Below are positions 48,768-60,070 of a stretch of 64,000 nucleotides of DNA, in pieces. Origin of the DNA: Epiperipatus broadwayi (taxonomy: Eukaryota > Onychophora > Udeonychophora > Euonychophora > Peripatidae). A program made the position numbers and the translations under genes. The DNA lies in contig JAQFVV010006274.1 in the NCBI GenBank assembly GCA_028023455.1, forward strand, positions 2,668,001 to 2,732,000. The letters are read 5' to 3'. Below the pieces are notes generated by a model. It had not been told where the DNA came from. It did not search any database and worked only from the letters and a program-made list of their open reading frames with translations. Positions within the stretch are counted from its first letter, which is position 1. Every line of letters starts with the position of its first letter.

Positions 48768-51442
48768 ATAGATATTTAAAAGAAATATAATACTTCTATA
48801 AAAGAAAGTATTTTTTGCAGATTTAAAAAAATTATATCTTAAGTAAAGATATAAGAAGTAGTAATTTTAATAAATACTTGCCTTGTTAAGTCTTTGTGCT
48901 TAAAAGATAAATATTGACGATTTGAAAAGGCAATAGATTATAAATATGATTATTTAAAACGTAATATAATAAGAGTATTATATTGTATATCTAAAAGTGG
49001 GTTATAGATAAAATTAATTCTTACCTGAATATGTTGTTTATAAACAGTAATATGCTCCACCAAACCAAATTACGTTAAGTTAATGGAAGTAATTAAATAG
49101 AATAATTCAACAATTATAAATTAATTTAGAAATATAATTTTTGAATAATATTCTATGAGAACTATCCAAAAACTTATAAACTATTTTTTTAATTTTATTT
49201 TGTTTTCTTGGGGAACTTATTTTTTGAAAAAGAATTATCTTTTTATATAAACTTCAAGAAATGATACAAGGAAGAAATAGTGCTATTGGAGGATATTTGT
49301 TAGAACTTTTATTAAACAAAAGTCATGTGAACGTAATATAAATTTTTATTTTATTTATTTAAAAAAATTTAAAATATTATTAAACATTAAAAAGTAGGTT
49401 AGGTATTTATTAAATAGTAACTTAAAAATAATATAATAATAATTACATAATTTATTTTTATAATTAATATAACACGAATATTCTAATGAATGTTTATGGT
49501 GAAAATGTGAATGATTTTTATTTTATAAGCCAAATTAAGAATGTGATACAAATTGATATTATTGTTATGGTAAAAATATTGTATAATGATTTTTAATGAA
49601 TTTAATATGTTTTCTTTAGATCAACGAATATTATGTTGTTGTGGAATGAATGGATAGATATATTATAAACACATACTATATTGCAACAAACTTTATTAAA
49701 ATATCATAATTTTGATTTATAATATCAAATGATACAACATTAGTAAACTTAAAATAATTATATATTCTTTTATAAATAATTTTGATATTTTATTTATGTT
49801 TAGTATTAAATGATTTTTTATTATTTATCTAAGTAATTATTTTTATTTTTGAATAGAAAAGATTTTAAAAGTCTATATTTTTTTTATATTTTATTTTATT
49901 GGATAAGTTAAGTTACGTTATGGGTAGAAGTATATTTTGATTGAAGTTTATTATATAGACGTGTAGTATAGGTAATTTGGAATAATATTTTATTTAAAGT
50001 TGATTTTGTTTTCGGAAATTTTAGTAAATGTAGAATATGTTTTATAGATAGAAATTATTAGAAAGGATTAAAATAAATTAAGTAAAGTAATGATTTTTTA
50101 ATAAAAAAATATAGAATTTATCTAAGTAATGTTTATGAATTTGAAATTGATAAATGATTTAAATAATAGTATTTGAAAGTAAATATATAATCATATTTGA
50201 TAAAAATATAACAGGAATTACATTAATAAAGTATAAATACTCAATTATTTGTTTTTACATTAAAAGATATTAATTTTATAAATATTATCTAATAATAAAT
50301 AAATATATGATAATACATTATAAATGGTAATACTTAATTAATGTAGCTATTTAATTAGTAGAGCTTATTGTTTACATGCTAATAAATAATTTTGATATAT
50401 TATTATTTGTAATGGAGTTTATTAATTTATTTTAAATCTAAGTTTTGAAAACATACTATGATATTATTAGTATAGTAATTGAAGAGTGTATAATTGTTAT
50501 TAGCACATGAATTAGTAAAATATAAACTTCTGGTATTTGTAATTTCTTATTTTATTTTGATTTATTTTCTTAAATTCTAAAACTGTAAATAGTGTAAATA
50601 AATTTTATTTGGAGTTATTGTAAATAAATTTGTTAATTTGTTTTAAAAGTGTGTCGAGTTTCATTATTTTTCACCACAATTTTACCTAGATGATTTGAAA
50701 TAAAATAATATTTGAAATGAATTTGTTATTATTATTTAGAATTGAATACATATTTGTTAAATTATTTATAAGAATTGATTGAATGAAATAAATATTACAA
50801 TGGTCATAAGATGATTATAATACAATTATAAGAATACAATATTGTTTATTGAGATTATTAAGTATAAGATTTTGATCTATTTTAAAAAATGAAGATACCA
50901 TATGAAATAAAAGATATACATATAATTGTTTATTCATTTAATGATTGATTATATAATAGAATTAGATGAGATTAAATTACACATAAGATTAGTATTATTT
51001 ATTATTATTATTAAAATAGGTTAGGTGTATTTAAGTTTGATATAAAATACATATACTATTTACAAATTTATTATTATTTAAAAAACTTAGAAGAATGAGA
51101 TTATTTAATTATATTTTGAATTAAAAGTTAGGAATTATTCTAGTATGATTGAAGATAATTTATTCATTTAAAAGTATAAGAATGTATAGATGTAGTTAAG
51201 ATGATAAGTATAGTATATTCTTATGATTAGATATCTAGGAGATATTGACTAGTGTAAATCTGTTATTATTTTATTTATTAGTCTATAATTTTATTAAATT
51301 ATTTAATTAGTATAATAAAATATATTGATTTTGATAATTGTATAAATTTAATAAGATATGTAATATAAAAGTATATTAAAGATAGATATGAAATTTAATT
51401 AGATAATAATTAAGAGTAGTTGTATTAAAATTATAAAAAAAT

Positions 51443-51493
<51 letters not shown>

Positions 51494-51524
51494 TATACTT
51501 ATTTCTTCCATCTATCCCACATGA

Positions 51525-53076
51525 GGTCTCTTTTTATTTATTTTACAATCTTGGAATTCAGTTTAAGGTTTCAACTGTCAAGCTATTATTATCTCCTTTA
51601 AGCACTATCTCTAGTTTAGCTATACATCAATCTTGATTTTTTCAATGATGTCAGTAATACATGCTTGTTCTTTCATCGATGTATTTTGTTTTTGATTTCT
51701 TTTTGTTATGCCTAACACATATCTCTATATACTTCATTGAGTGGTCTCATGTCTTTATATTGCTTTTTTATTAAGTGATAAAGTCTCAGATGAATAAATA
51801 AGAATTGGCAAAACACATTTCTTAAAAACCTTTCTTTTCAAATACATAGCCTTTTTTTTTTAATATTAAGTTATTTCTATCAAAAGCATTCCACCCCAGT
51901 TTAATTTTGTTTAATTTTATGTTATGTTTTCATCTATATTAATAAAATGACCAAGGTATTTATAATTGTTAACTTCTTTTAATTCATCATTATCACTTTC
52001 TTGTTTTGTGAAAGTTCATTGAATATCATTTTAATCTTTTTAATATTTATCTTTAATTCTACTTTCTTATTTTTGCCTGATAGCTCTGTAAGGTTTCCTG
52101 AAGTCCTGAAGCATTATTTACATTACCTTCAAAATCTAAATAACTTCAATAATTTTTATTTAATTTAATTTTTTAGTTTGCCAATTTAATCTACAAAGTA
52201 CTTCTTTTAAAACTCCTGGAAAATTTTTTGGAGACATGGAGTCACACTAATTCACAACCTTTTAATTGTTAATTTTCCTACTATAACTATATAATTTAAT
52301 CATGGATGTTGCATTTTTTTAAATACTCTTTAGAATATTCAGTATGATGGGTAAATCTGTATAAAATCAATTGTCTTTTTATAAACTACAAATTCAAAAT
52401 ATAATAACTCATACTTTTTAGTTCTTTCTATAACTTCTTTCAATATTTAGATGTGATACAATATGTTAAAACCAATTTTAAATTTCGCTTATTATTTTGG
52501 TTAAAATCCAAATTCAATATAGATAAGATGTAATTATCTGCTAAATTTTTTTGTATAGAACTGATAAAAAATTGATAGTCTGTAATTTCTAATATCTTCT
52601 TTATAATCTTTTTTAAATATCAAAAATATTACTGCATTTTTTTTTCATCTGGTGTATCTTTATCATTTACACATTTGATGTATAACTTTGCCAACAATTT
52701 TGCTATTCCTTCACTTGCTTCTCTAAAAATATAGATTATAATAGTTTTTTATACATTTAACTGCATGTCTCACTTATCCATTTAAATTATTGCTCAATTT
52801 GTGTGTAGGGATACTTTGTTTACTTATTCTTTATTACTTTATAATTGTTCATATGAATTCTTTCACATATTTCATGATGTTATTTCTCTTTTTTGTAATA
52901 GTTCTATGTTTTATGCAACAAAAATAAGTTTTTTTTACCAATATCAAAATGTTGCTTTACTCTTTTGAGACCTTTATTTTTTTCAATAGATTTCCTTGAT
53001 AATTTATAATTATATATTCTTATATCTTTTTTATTCCGCCATTTTACAAAACTCCAGATTTAAATTGTTCTTAATG

Positions 53077-53116
<40 letters not shown>

Positions 53117-53124
53117 CCTTAATG

Positions 53125-53162
<38 letters not shown>

Positions 53163-54150
53163 CCTTATTTTGTCCATACATTGTCTGGTCTCAATAAAAC
53201 ATTTAGTGGTAAATTGCTATTTTTATACCAGCTATGTTTGCTGCAGCAGTCTATCAGTTATTTCATTTAAATTTGAATCATTTTCAAAATCTGTTAATAT
53301 TTTTAAATTATTTGCAAGTTCTAATTTAAATTCATTGGAATAAGGTTAGGAATATTAAATGTGAATGCTGTTTTTCTTAACAATTTTTGTATTTAGTTTT
53401 GCAAACATCTTACATCTCACTAATTAATGATAACTTTCTGTGTTGAATTTATTAAGAATATTATAATCATGGAATATATATTTTCTGTTAGTAAAAATAT
53501 AATATAATTTGAATGCTTCCATGTTCATTTCTCTTTAGGATTTTTCTCAAAGAAAGAATTCATAACATTCAGTTTTTTTTCAGTCCAACTCCACAAGTCT
53601 ATGTTTTTTTTCACTTCTATCACCATAACCAAATTTATCCACAGCTCTTTTATCTCTCAGTTATTTATCAATTCTAGCAGTAAAGTCTTCCATTTTAAAA
53701 TATTGTTTTGTCTGATCACAAATCTTTTGTAAATCCTTATAAAATTTTTTTACTTCTTATTGAGACATAAAATTGAATTATCTGCATTTGGTAACTTCCA
53801 TTGTCCACAATATTGTTTTTCCACTTTATTTATAATAAATGTAATTCCACTTGTGCTTAAAATATTTGTGTCCTTATAGTAAAGTAATGAACACTATTTA
53901 AATTAATTGTCTCTTCACCTTTTCTTCTAATTTCACAATGACCAACAATGTCTTATTTAATATTAAATAAGACTTCTTCCAATTCATGTAACATCCCTTT
54001 ATTTTATAAGTGATCTGCAGTTATAAATACCTAAATAAAAAGACATCATCAATATGGCAGATTGCAACTGCAATCAAGTGATTTTTAGCATCTATTTGGA
54101 CCACCAAACACAACTTTGACTAATAACTTTGCAGCTTCTAGGAATAAGGA
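51525..54150 (-). pseudogene. LINE relic, minus strand (endonuclease and RT)
   Basis: Read on the minus strand, fragments in the expected order appear. An APE endonuclease-like stretch (SGITFIINKVEK near 53830; KEKTWKHSN-like near 53540) comes first. Then come thumb and C-terminal RT motifs: NNYKYLGHFINIDEN near 51950 (compare YKYLG) and KRKVFKKCVLPILIYSSET near 51785-51840 (compare CVLPVLxYGxETW). These are typical of RTE-like LINEs. Stops and shifts are many. The relic appears to continue left of the 4-kb insertion (47280-47471), though that part is too short to prove. Confidence 0.65.
53080..53160. repeat. two (TA)n runs with repeated CACATACCTTA
   Basis: TA run plus ACACATACCTTA occurs twice in tandem within the LINE relic. 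Confidence 0.9.
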
Positions 54151-54190
54151 GAATGATTTAGTTTTCTCAGTTATTATTGTAATAATAAAA

Positions 54191-54665
54191 AGTCAGATGT
54201 CACATGACTTATATATAGCTTGCAATTACCAATATGTAAACTTAAGAGCATGCCAACGCTCTAAACAAGCTTTTTTTTTATTATGATAAATGCTACTACA
54301 AGAGAAGGCATTCAAATCATCTTTATCTTAGATTGTCCCCATCCCTGAACTGGTTTTGACCTATGGGTCTCTTCAGTGAGGAGTTGGGACATTAGATTCA
54401 AAAAACCAACTCAAGCTAAGCATTTATCTAAAAGATTATTCTCAAGAAGAAGATCTAAACCTTTAGACATCTGCACATCTTTAAAGTCAGCTCTCCAACT
54501 GAAAAAATTATATGGGCCTGAACTTAATTCAGATACTCCATATATTAATAGGCTTAGCCATTTAATTTAGCCAAAGCCCCAACAGCAAAATAATAATAGT
54601 AATAATAAAAAGTCAGATATCACATGACTTATATATAGCTTGCAATTACCAATATGTAAACTTTA
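54191..54665 (-). repeat. retrozyme-like array, family A, 420-bp unit
   Basis: AGTCAGATGTCACATGACTT at 54191 recurs at 54611 (one change), a 420-bp period. It shares its sequence with 12932-13690. About 1.1 units remain. Confidence 0.75.
54335..54390 (-). ncRNA. decayed hammerhead ribozyme, family A
   Basis: CTGAAGA and stem II GACC-CATA-GGTC are intact, but GAAA is AAAA and helix III ACCGGT is ACCAGT. G12 is essential, so it should not cleave. Confidence 0.65.
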
Positions 54666-55024
54666 AGAGCAAATATCTGTTTAAAAAGTTCATTCACATA
54701 TACATTTATTTTGCCTTTAAGAAAACTCAATTCATGTTCCAGTAAGAACTATCAAGCAACTGGGAAGGAAAAACATAGTGTTTTTTAATCTTAAACCCAG
54801 AGCTAAGAAGCCCATAGGCTCATTATGCTAGCTGATATTATGTTGGTGAGTAGCCCTTTCATGTTTGTATATTATATGAATAATCATATAGTATTAATAG
54901 TTTGCAATGTTAAGAATGTATGGAATGAACACTTGGAATGGGCCATGCTAAATTTCTTAAAGACATTAAAGAGGAATTAAGAGGGTTTTCTTTCAGTTAG
55001 TAGCAAACTTCTTTTTTGCAGTTA

Positions 55025-55171
55025 AATCAAGTATACATAATATTATTAATTATAGCATTTACCAACATAATATATTCAATTGTTACTATTTTTTTTTCAA
55101 TCAAGTATACATAATATTATTAATTATAGCATTTACCAACATAATATATTCAATTGTTACTATTTTTTTTT
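55025..55171. repeat. 74-bp tandem duplication
   Basis: AATCAAGTATACATAATATT starts at 55025 and again at 55099. A related single copy lies near 47300 (TATTAATTATAGCATTTTCC). Confidence 0.85.
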
Positions 55172-55248
55172 CTGAGCCAAAGGAATATCTGATAAGATCA
55201 AAATACATACAGAAAAGGTAGTTTTTTAAAATAATATTTAGGGTTTTT

Positions 55249-55299
55249 ACTACCTAGAGTACTTTCAATATATTTTTACTATACAATATTCATAGCATG
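55249..55299 (-). ncRNA. hammerhead-like ribozyme, family F (A3-U8 core), left PLE arm
   Basis: Minus strand: TGCT, AUGAAUA (55287-55293), stem II GTATA-loop-TATAT, T, GAAA (55263-55266), AGTACTCT as a decayed palindrome, A17, GGTA closing stem I through G-U pairs. About 50 nt beyond the endonuclease frame. Confidence 0.55.
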
Positions 55300-55346
55300 T
55301 AATGGTGTGATTAAATGGTTGTTTATGTCAATGTTTAATCAACTGT

Positions 55347-55717
55347 TCACGTATTCAATTTTAATTTAGGATTTAAATTTGAATATTCAAATAGCCTATT
55401 TTTTAAAAATGGGTGTATTTGTGTTTTTTTTGTTATTAGAAAACAGTCATCAGCTATAGCACATGCTTCTTTAATCCTCAACTTTCTTTTCTCTTCTTTG
55501 TATACTACTGCTTTTGTTAACTCAAATCTATGACCAGTTTTCTGTTCATGGTCTGTAAATATTGAAATGTGTTCTTCATCTCTGAGGGCTCTACAATAGA
55601 AATATAAATATCTCTGTTGGACAAGTCTTGTTGACAAATTGTCCCATGTTTCCCCATTCGATGCAGCATTATAGCTGATTGACTGCACTTAATTCTATAG
55701 ACCACTTGATGTGCCAA
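55347..55717 (-). pseudogene. PLE GIY-YIG endonuclease, left arm, near-open
   Basis: Two overlapping minus-strand frames make up the domain. The first begins MAHQVVYRIKCSQ, with the YIG box lost. After a frameshift near 55600 the second continues DHEQKTGHRFELTKAVVYK and then KRKLRIKEACAIADDC, the C-terminal PLE block. One shift separates them. Confidence 0.7.
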
Positions 55718-55999
55718 TTTGTTTGGGATAGTGTCTTTAGAATTATTGATTAATTGGTTAAGTGATGGAGTAGTTAAAAAGCTTATATTAAATTTATATA
55801 TATATATTAATTTCTGAAATATTTGGAACGTAAGATAAGCTTATCCAGTTTTTAGGTTTCACTTATTGGTTGGCATGAGGACTTATTATTTTTTTATATA
55901 ATTTTTTTATGGTGTTTATAATTTTATTGTGATTATATCCTATATTTTCTTATATGGCTCAGTGCCCAGAATGGAATCAATTGAGGTGATTAATGAAAG

Positions 56000-57115
56000 G
56001 GAATTAATAATAGAGATTTTGAAATGGATAACAAGGATCTCACAGTGGCAGCAAATGGAACATATTATAAAATGAATAATGGCTGGTCAATGGGGATCCC
56101 AATCAGCAGTATTATCAGTAGTCTTTCTAGAAAAATTGGAAAAATGTATTATATCTTATCACAGATATTTAAACTCAAGTTTAATATGCATGAGATATGT
56201 AAAAGACACATTTATATGTGCTACAGAGCCACAGATTGATAAAATACAACAGGAATTGGAGCAAGCATTGACACTGGAAAAAGAATACAATAATAGAGCA
56301 ATAAAGTTTCCTGACATCTATAGAAAGACAGGACCACATGCTAAATGACAGAATGATGATTAAGCTCTTAAATATAAGATTAATCATCTACCCTAGATTA
56401 ATAACTCCAATATCACATAAATATGTAGGATTGAAGGATTTTTTACACACAAAGCATTGAATATGATAAAAAGAACAACATTGAACAGTATACAAATTAT
56501 CCCTGAACTATAGGATATAATCATGATAAAATTATAAACACTATAAAGAGAAGAAATTCTATACAAAATAAATTCTCACCCCATCCAACAAGTGGAACCT
56601 AAAAACTGGATAAGCCTACCTTATATTCCAAAGATTGCACATAAATTAATATAAAAATATAAATTTAATATAAGCTTTTGAACCACTTTGTAGCTTAACC
56701 AATTAATCAATAATTCTAAAAACACTATACCAAACAAATCAGCACATTAAGAGGTCTATAGAATTAAGTGCAGCAAATCATCTTACAATACTGCATATTA
56801 TTGGGAGTCAAGGAACAATTTGTCAACAAGACTTGCTCAACACAGATATATTTATACAATATAGTACTCAGAGACAAATATCACACTTCAATATTTACAG
56901 ATTATGAGCAGAAAAAGGTCATAGATTTGAGCTGATAAAGGTAGAGGTAGTGTACATAGAGAGACAGGATAGAAGAAGATTAAAGAAGCATGTGCAATAC
57001 CTGGTGATTATATTTCTATTAACAAAAAAAAAACAAGTGTACCCATTTCAAAGAAATGGACTATTTGATTATTCAAATTTGGATCTTAAATTGAAATTGA
57101 ATATGTGAACAGTTA
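56000..57115 (+). pseudogene. PLE reverse transcriptase + GIY-YIG relic, right arm
   Basis: RT part: GWSMGIPISSIIS (56085-56115), then after a shift VVFLEKLEKC, and RYVKDTFICA near 56195-56225, where the catalytic YVDD aspartate has become lysine. DIYRKTG near 56320 replaces FLD. Then the linker, and endonuclease pieces: GTICQQDLLN near 56818-56845, KGHRFELIKVEVVY near 56915-56955, RRRLKEACAIPGD near 56970-57010. It ends near 57110, just before an F ribozyme. Clearly inactive. Confidence 0.7.
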
Positions 57116-57155
57116 ATTAAAAGTTGATACAAAGAATCATTTAATCACAGCATTA

Positions 57156-57206
57156 TATGCTATGAATATGATGTAGTAAAAAATATATTGAAAGCATGCT
57201 AGGCAG
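57156..57206 (+). ncRNA. hammerhead-like ribozyme, family F (A3-U8 core), right PLE arm
   Basis: TGCT (57158-57161), AUGAAUA (57162-57168), TG, stem II ATGTA-loop-TATAT with one G-U pair, T, GAAA (57190-57193), 8-nt palindrome AGCATGCT (57193-57200), A17 (57201), GGCA closing stem I. The clearest F copy attached to a PLE. Confidence 0.65.
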
Positions 57207-57210
57207 TAAT

Positions 57211-58094
57211 AAAACTAAATATTATTTAAAAAAATACTTTCTGTGCGTATTTTCATTTTACCAGATACAACATAATATATGTAATTTCCAGTTTTGCCTG
57301 TTTAACATAATGCCTTAAAATTATTTATACCAACCCTGTTTTTCCAAATAAAAAATGACCATTTACTTTTGCAATCTCAGAAATATATAAATGTAATCGA
57401 CCTAACAAATCTTTTTAGATAAGAGTGAAATCAATAACTATCACATAAATGATATAGCATGTTTTTAACATAACTTTAGAAATTGCTCCCATATGTTTCT
57501 ATATTAACATCTGTATTTTTAGAATATGAAAGAATATTTGGTCACATTTTTTACACTAAAAAAATAAAAGTAGTTTGCTGCTGGTAATGAGAGGAATCTT
57601 TAAAATAAGAGAGGCAAGAAATGTTTTGCATATACTTTATAAAATTATGTGTAAGGTTGATTTCAATTCAGTTATTTTGAATCAGTAATTCAAAGCTCTT
57701 TAATGTTAAAATTCACGTAATGGCTTAAATTTCTGGATTGGATTAAAATTTAAGCATTAAAAACATTTGCAGAAACAATAATTTAATTTGACTAAGGATT
57801 TTTTTTTTTGCTATAGAATTTGAATAGGAAGGAATACATGCTGAAGTAATATATCAAGTATTTAGGTTCAACTGTGTAAAGCATGTAAAAAAAAATTAGA
57901 AGCAATTGAAATTAGATAACTAAAGAAAATAATGAAAACAAATTGTCTAAAAAAACTTCTAATTGCACAGTTGAACAAAAATGATGCTTATATAAATCAT
58001 ATACACACAAAAGTGAGTATAACATGTACAAGTCTTTAGAAACTGAAATTTCTCAATATATTCTTAAAGTGAAAATTTAGAAAAAAAGAAGTAA
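57211..58094. other. AT-rich stretch, nothing recognised
   Basis: No gene or structured element recognised. Confidence 0.55.
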
Positions 58095-58256
58095 ACCAAT
58101 TAACATCACATGATCACCATTTTTCATGCTTGCTTATAACTGTTATTAAAACAGGCAAAAACTCACTATACATATTGCCACATTGCAATCTAGAGTAATC
58201 AATGAATGCCAGAAGGCTTGTGCATAAAATCCCCATCCAGTGCCTATTCATCCAAT

Positions 58257-58300
58257 ATCCCCAGACTAGTTTCTCGCTTGTGGCCTTTGTCAGTGAGGAA
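58257..58300 (-). ncRNA. hammerhead ribozyme, family C, G8-mutated copy
   Basis: Minus strand: TCCTCA, CTGACAA (G8 is A), GAAA, ACTAGT, C17, TGGGGA. C3 is unchanged, so the core pair is broken, unlike families F and H. Confidence 0.65.
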
Positions 58301-58342
58301 GGCTTGTGCATAAAATCCTCATCCAGTGCCTACTTATCCAAT

Positions 58343-58386
58343 ATCCTCAGACTAGTTTCTGGCTTGTGGCCTTCATCAGTGAGGAA
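58343..58386 (-). ncRNA. hammerhead ribozyme, family C, best copy
   Basis: Minus strand: TCCTCA, CTGATGA (58373-58379), stem II GGC-CACAA-GCC flanked by an A-A mismatch, GAAA, palindromic ACTAGT, C17, TGAGGA. Stem I pairs perfectly over six bases, with a further CAA/TTG beyond a small loop. Confidence 0.8.
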
Positions 58387-58399
58387 CCTTGAGTCTTGC

Positions 58400-58441
58400 T
58401 CCACACTGACGAAGGCCACAAGCCAGAAACTAGTCTGGGGA
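58400..58441 (+). ncRNA. hammerhead ribozyme, family C, plus-strand copy
   Basis: TCCACA, CTGACGA (58406-58412), stem II GGC-CACAA-GCC, GAAA (58426-58429), ACTAGT (58429-58434), C17 (58435), TGGGGA. One A-G mismatch in stem I; the core fits the consensus with C at the free position 7. Confidence 0.75.
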
Positions 58442-58560
58442 TATTGGATGAGTAAGCACTGGATGGGGATTTTATGCACAAGCCTTCTGGCATCCATTGC
58501 TTACTCTAGCCTGCAGTGTGGCAGTACCTATAGTGAGTTTTGCCTGTTTTAAAAAGAAAG

Positions 58561-59439
58561 TAATTGGCTAAGAAAAAAAGAAGACTAATATAGTATAAGT
58601 TGGAAATTCTTGCAACAGTCTAGGAACCAAACAGTCATCAATAAATTGTTAAACTGAATTTTTAAAAATTAGTTTGCCATAATACTCCACCCGATTTATT
58701 GATAGTAGTTAATTAATGATCTTAAAAAAAATGAACAAATTCTATAAAAGATAGAAATTGGTAATTGCTTTTAATCTGAACAAGACCCTAAAAAACTAAA
58801 AGGTGATAAATCCTTTGTGATTAAATTTATTAATGCAAACTCAGAGTTGACCACCAGCAATTGACTATTACTGCTTAGCTCGGACGAGGTTATACCGGTA
58901 GGATTATTATATCATTTGCAAAATTTTTACTGTTTATTATTATTTTCTAATATCATGTTAATAGAAAAAAATAAACAAATGGAGATCCAGAAGTTATCAA
59001 ATGGAGTTAGATATTTTATGTTCAGGATAAAGAAAATAAATTAAAAAAAATTTTCTAAACAGTTCATTATTTGTAAAATCTGCAGATGTAAAAAGAAAAT
59101 AAATAAATTTATTAATGCAATTTATGAAAACCTTTGACATAATAGGGATAAAATTGCATTTTTTTTTTTTTTAATTTGATTTCATTTGTAATGATAAACT
59201 TAATTTTAATGGTTTACTGTAAATTTTGTTTTTATACATAATTATAATAATTGTTATATTTTTCATGTAGGCAGAAAATTTAAGTTTAATTATGTATTTC
59301 TTTTATTATCGCAAATATATTTTTAAAGATTGAAAATAGAATACTTAATAGTTATTATTTATTCGTGCATGTCTTTGATAAATAATATATCTTGTTAATG
59401 AATGATTCCTTTCAATTTTCTAGCTATTCATGTAATGCA
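58561..59439. other. AT-rich stretch, nothing recognised
   Basis: No supported feature. Confidence 0.55.
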
Positions 59440-60070
59440 ATATTTTCCGCCTTAAAGGAATTAAAGTCTGAAAAGTGGAGGATTTGTTTATTTATTTTTC
59501 AAGTTTTCGTAGTAATTACGAAAATATGTGTTATTTCATAGATATAAAAAAAAAAAAAATTCAATAAGCTTTTTTTTAAAAAAAAAAAAATACAAAAGTA
59601 TAAGAAAATAAATCTCCGTTTTCTGTCAAACGGTTTTATCTTTTTATTTGTGGATGAATAGAGACTCTTATACACATAATCACGGATATTATATCAATCA
59701 AAATCGACGGAATAATTTGTTCAGAATTTAGTTTTTCTACGCATGCGCATCTCAAGTTTGTGCTGTGATAATTCTCAAAGAAATATAAGTAATCGTAGTC
59801 AGAACGGTGTCAAAGGAATTGGTTGGTTAGGAAACGAAATGTCAACTGGGAACCATCATTCAAAAAAAAATCTTGACGCTTACTATTAATCAGATCTAAA
59901 TGTCAAGATAAATGCGTTCTCCGCGTGGCAGAAGGTCGCAAAAAATAATATTGTAGAGTTTATTAGTCGGAAAAATAAACAGAGGCATGAAAACTTACTG
60001 CAATTATGAGCATCTCAACGAAATAAACAAACAGAATTAAAAAATCATAATCGCACGTTTTAATGACAAT
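59440..60070. promoter_or_regulatory. CpG-retaining patch with NRF1-like palindrome
   Basis: Against a CpG-poor background this stretch has many CpGs. Examples are AATCGACGG (59702), ACGCATGCGCATC (about 59739-59751), GTCAGAACGGTG (59798), GCGTTCTCCGCGTGG (59913) and GGTCGC (59935). ACGCATGCGCAT closely matches the NRF1 palindrome found in many animal housekeeping promoters. No TATA box, clear exon or splice pattern could be fixed on either strand. It may drive a gene outside the window or with a first exon too short to see. Confidence 0.45.

Larger units (their letters stand above)
47472..51497. mobile_element. 4.0-kb AT-rich insertion flanked by a 27-bp direct repeat
   Basis: CTTATTTCTTCCATCTATCC plus CACATGA at 47445-47471 is repeated exactly at 51498-51524. 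The intervening 4026 bp begins and ends in TA runs and is distinctly richer in AT than its flanks. It contains a CCAAT/TATA pair and one small ORF but no RT, transposase or terminal repeat that I recognise. Either a target duplication or a microsatellite-assisted duplication could explain the direct repeats. Confidence 0.65.
55249..57210. mobile_element. inverted pair of PLE copies with F ribozymes at both ends
   Basis: The left arm (about 55249-55975, minus) and right arm (about 56500-57206, plus) are diverged reverse complements, for example GATAAGCTTATCCAG-type sequence near 55840 against 56600. The right copy extends further to its 5' side with RT sequence (56000-56500). Each arm has GIY-YIG sequence followed by an F hammerhead at the outer end. 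Confidence 0.8.
58095..58560. repeat. family C ribozyme cluster, two direct and one inverted piece
   Basis: GAAGGCTTGTGCATAAAATC at 58212 recurs at 58300, an 88-bp tandem period. The complement of the first copy lies at about 58440-58500. The left flank (TCACATGATCACC, CAATCTAGAGTAATCAATGA) matches 5990-6090. Open frames across it on both strands are shadows of the repeat. Confidence 0.8.

Noticed and set aside
55517-56387. Antisense frames across the PLE pair, such as minus 56181-56387
   Set aside because: Shadows of the PLE sense frames.
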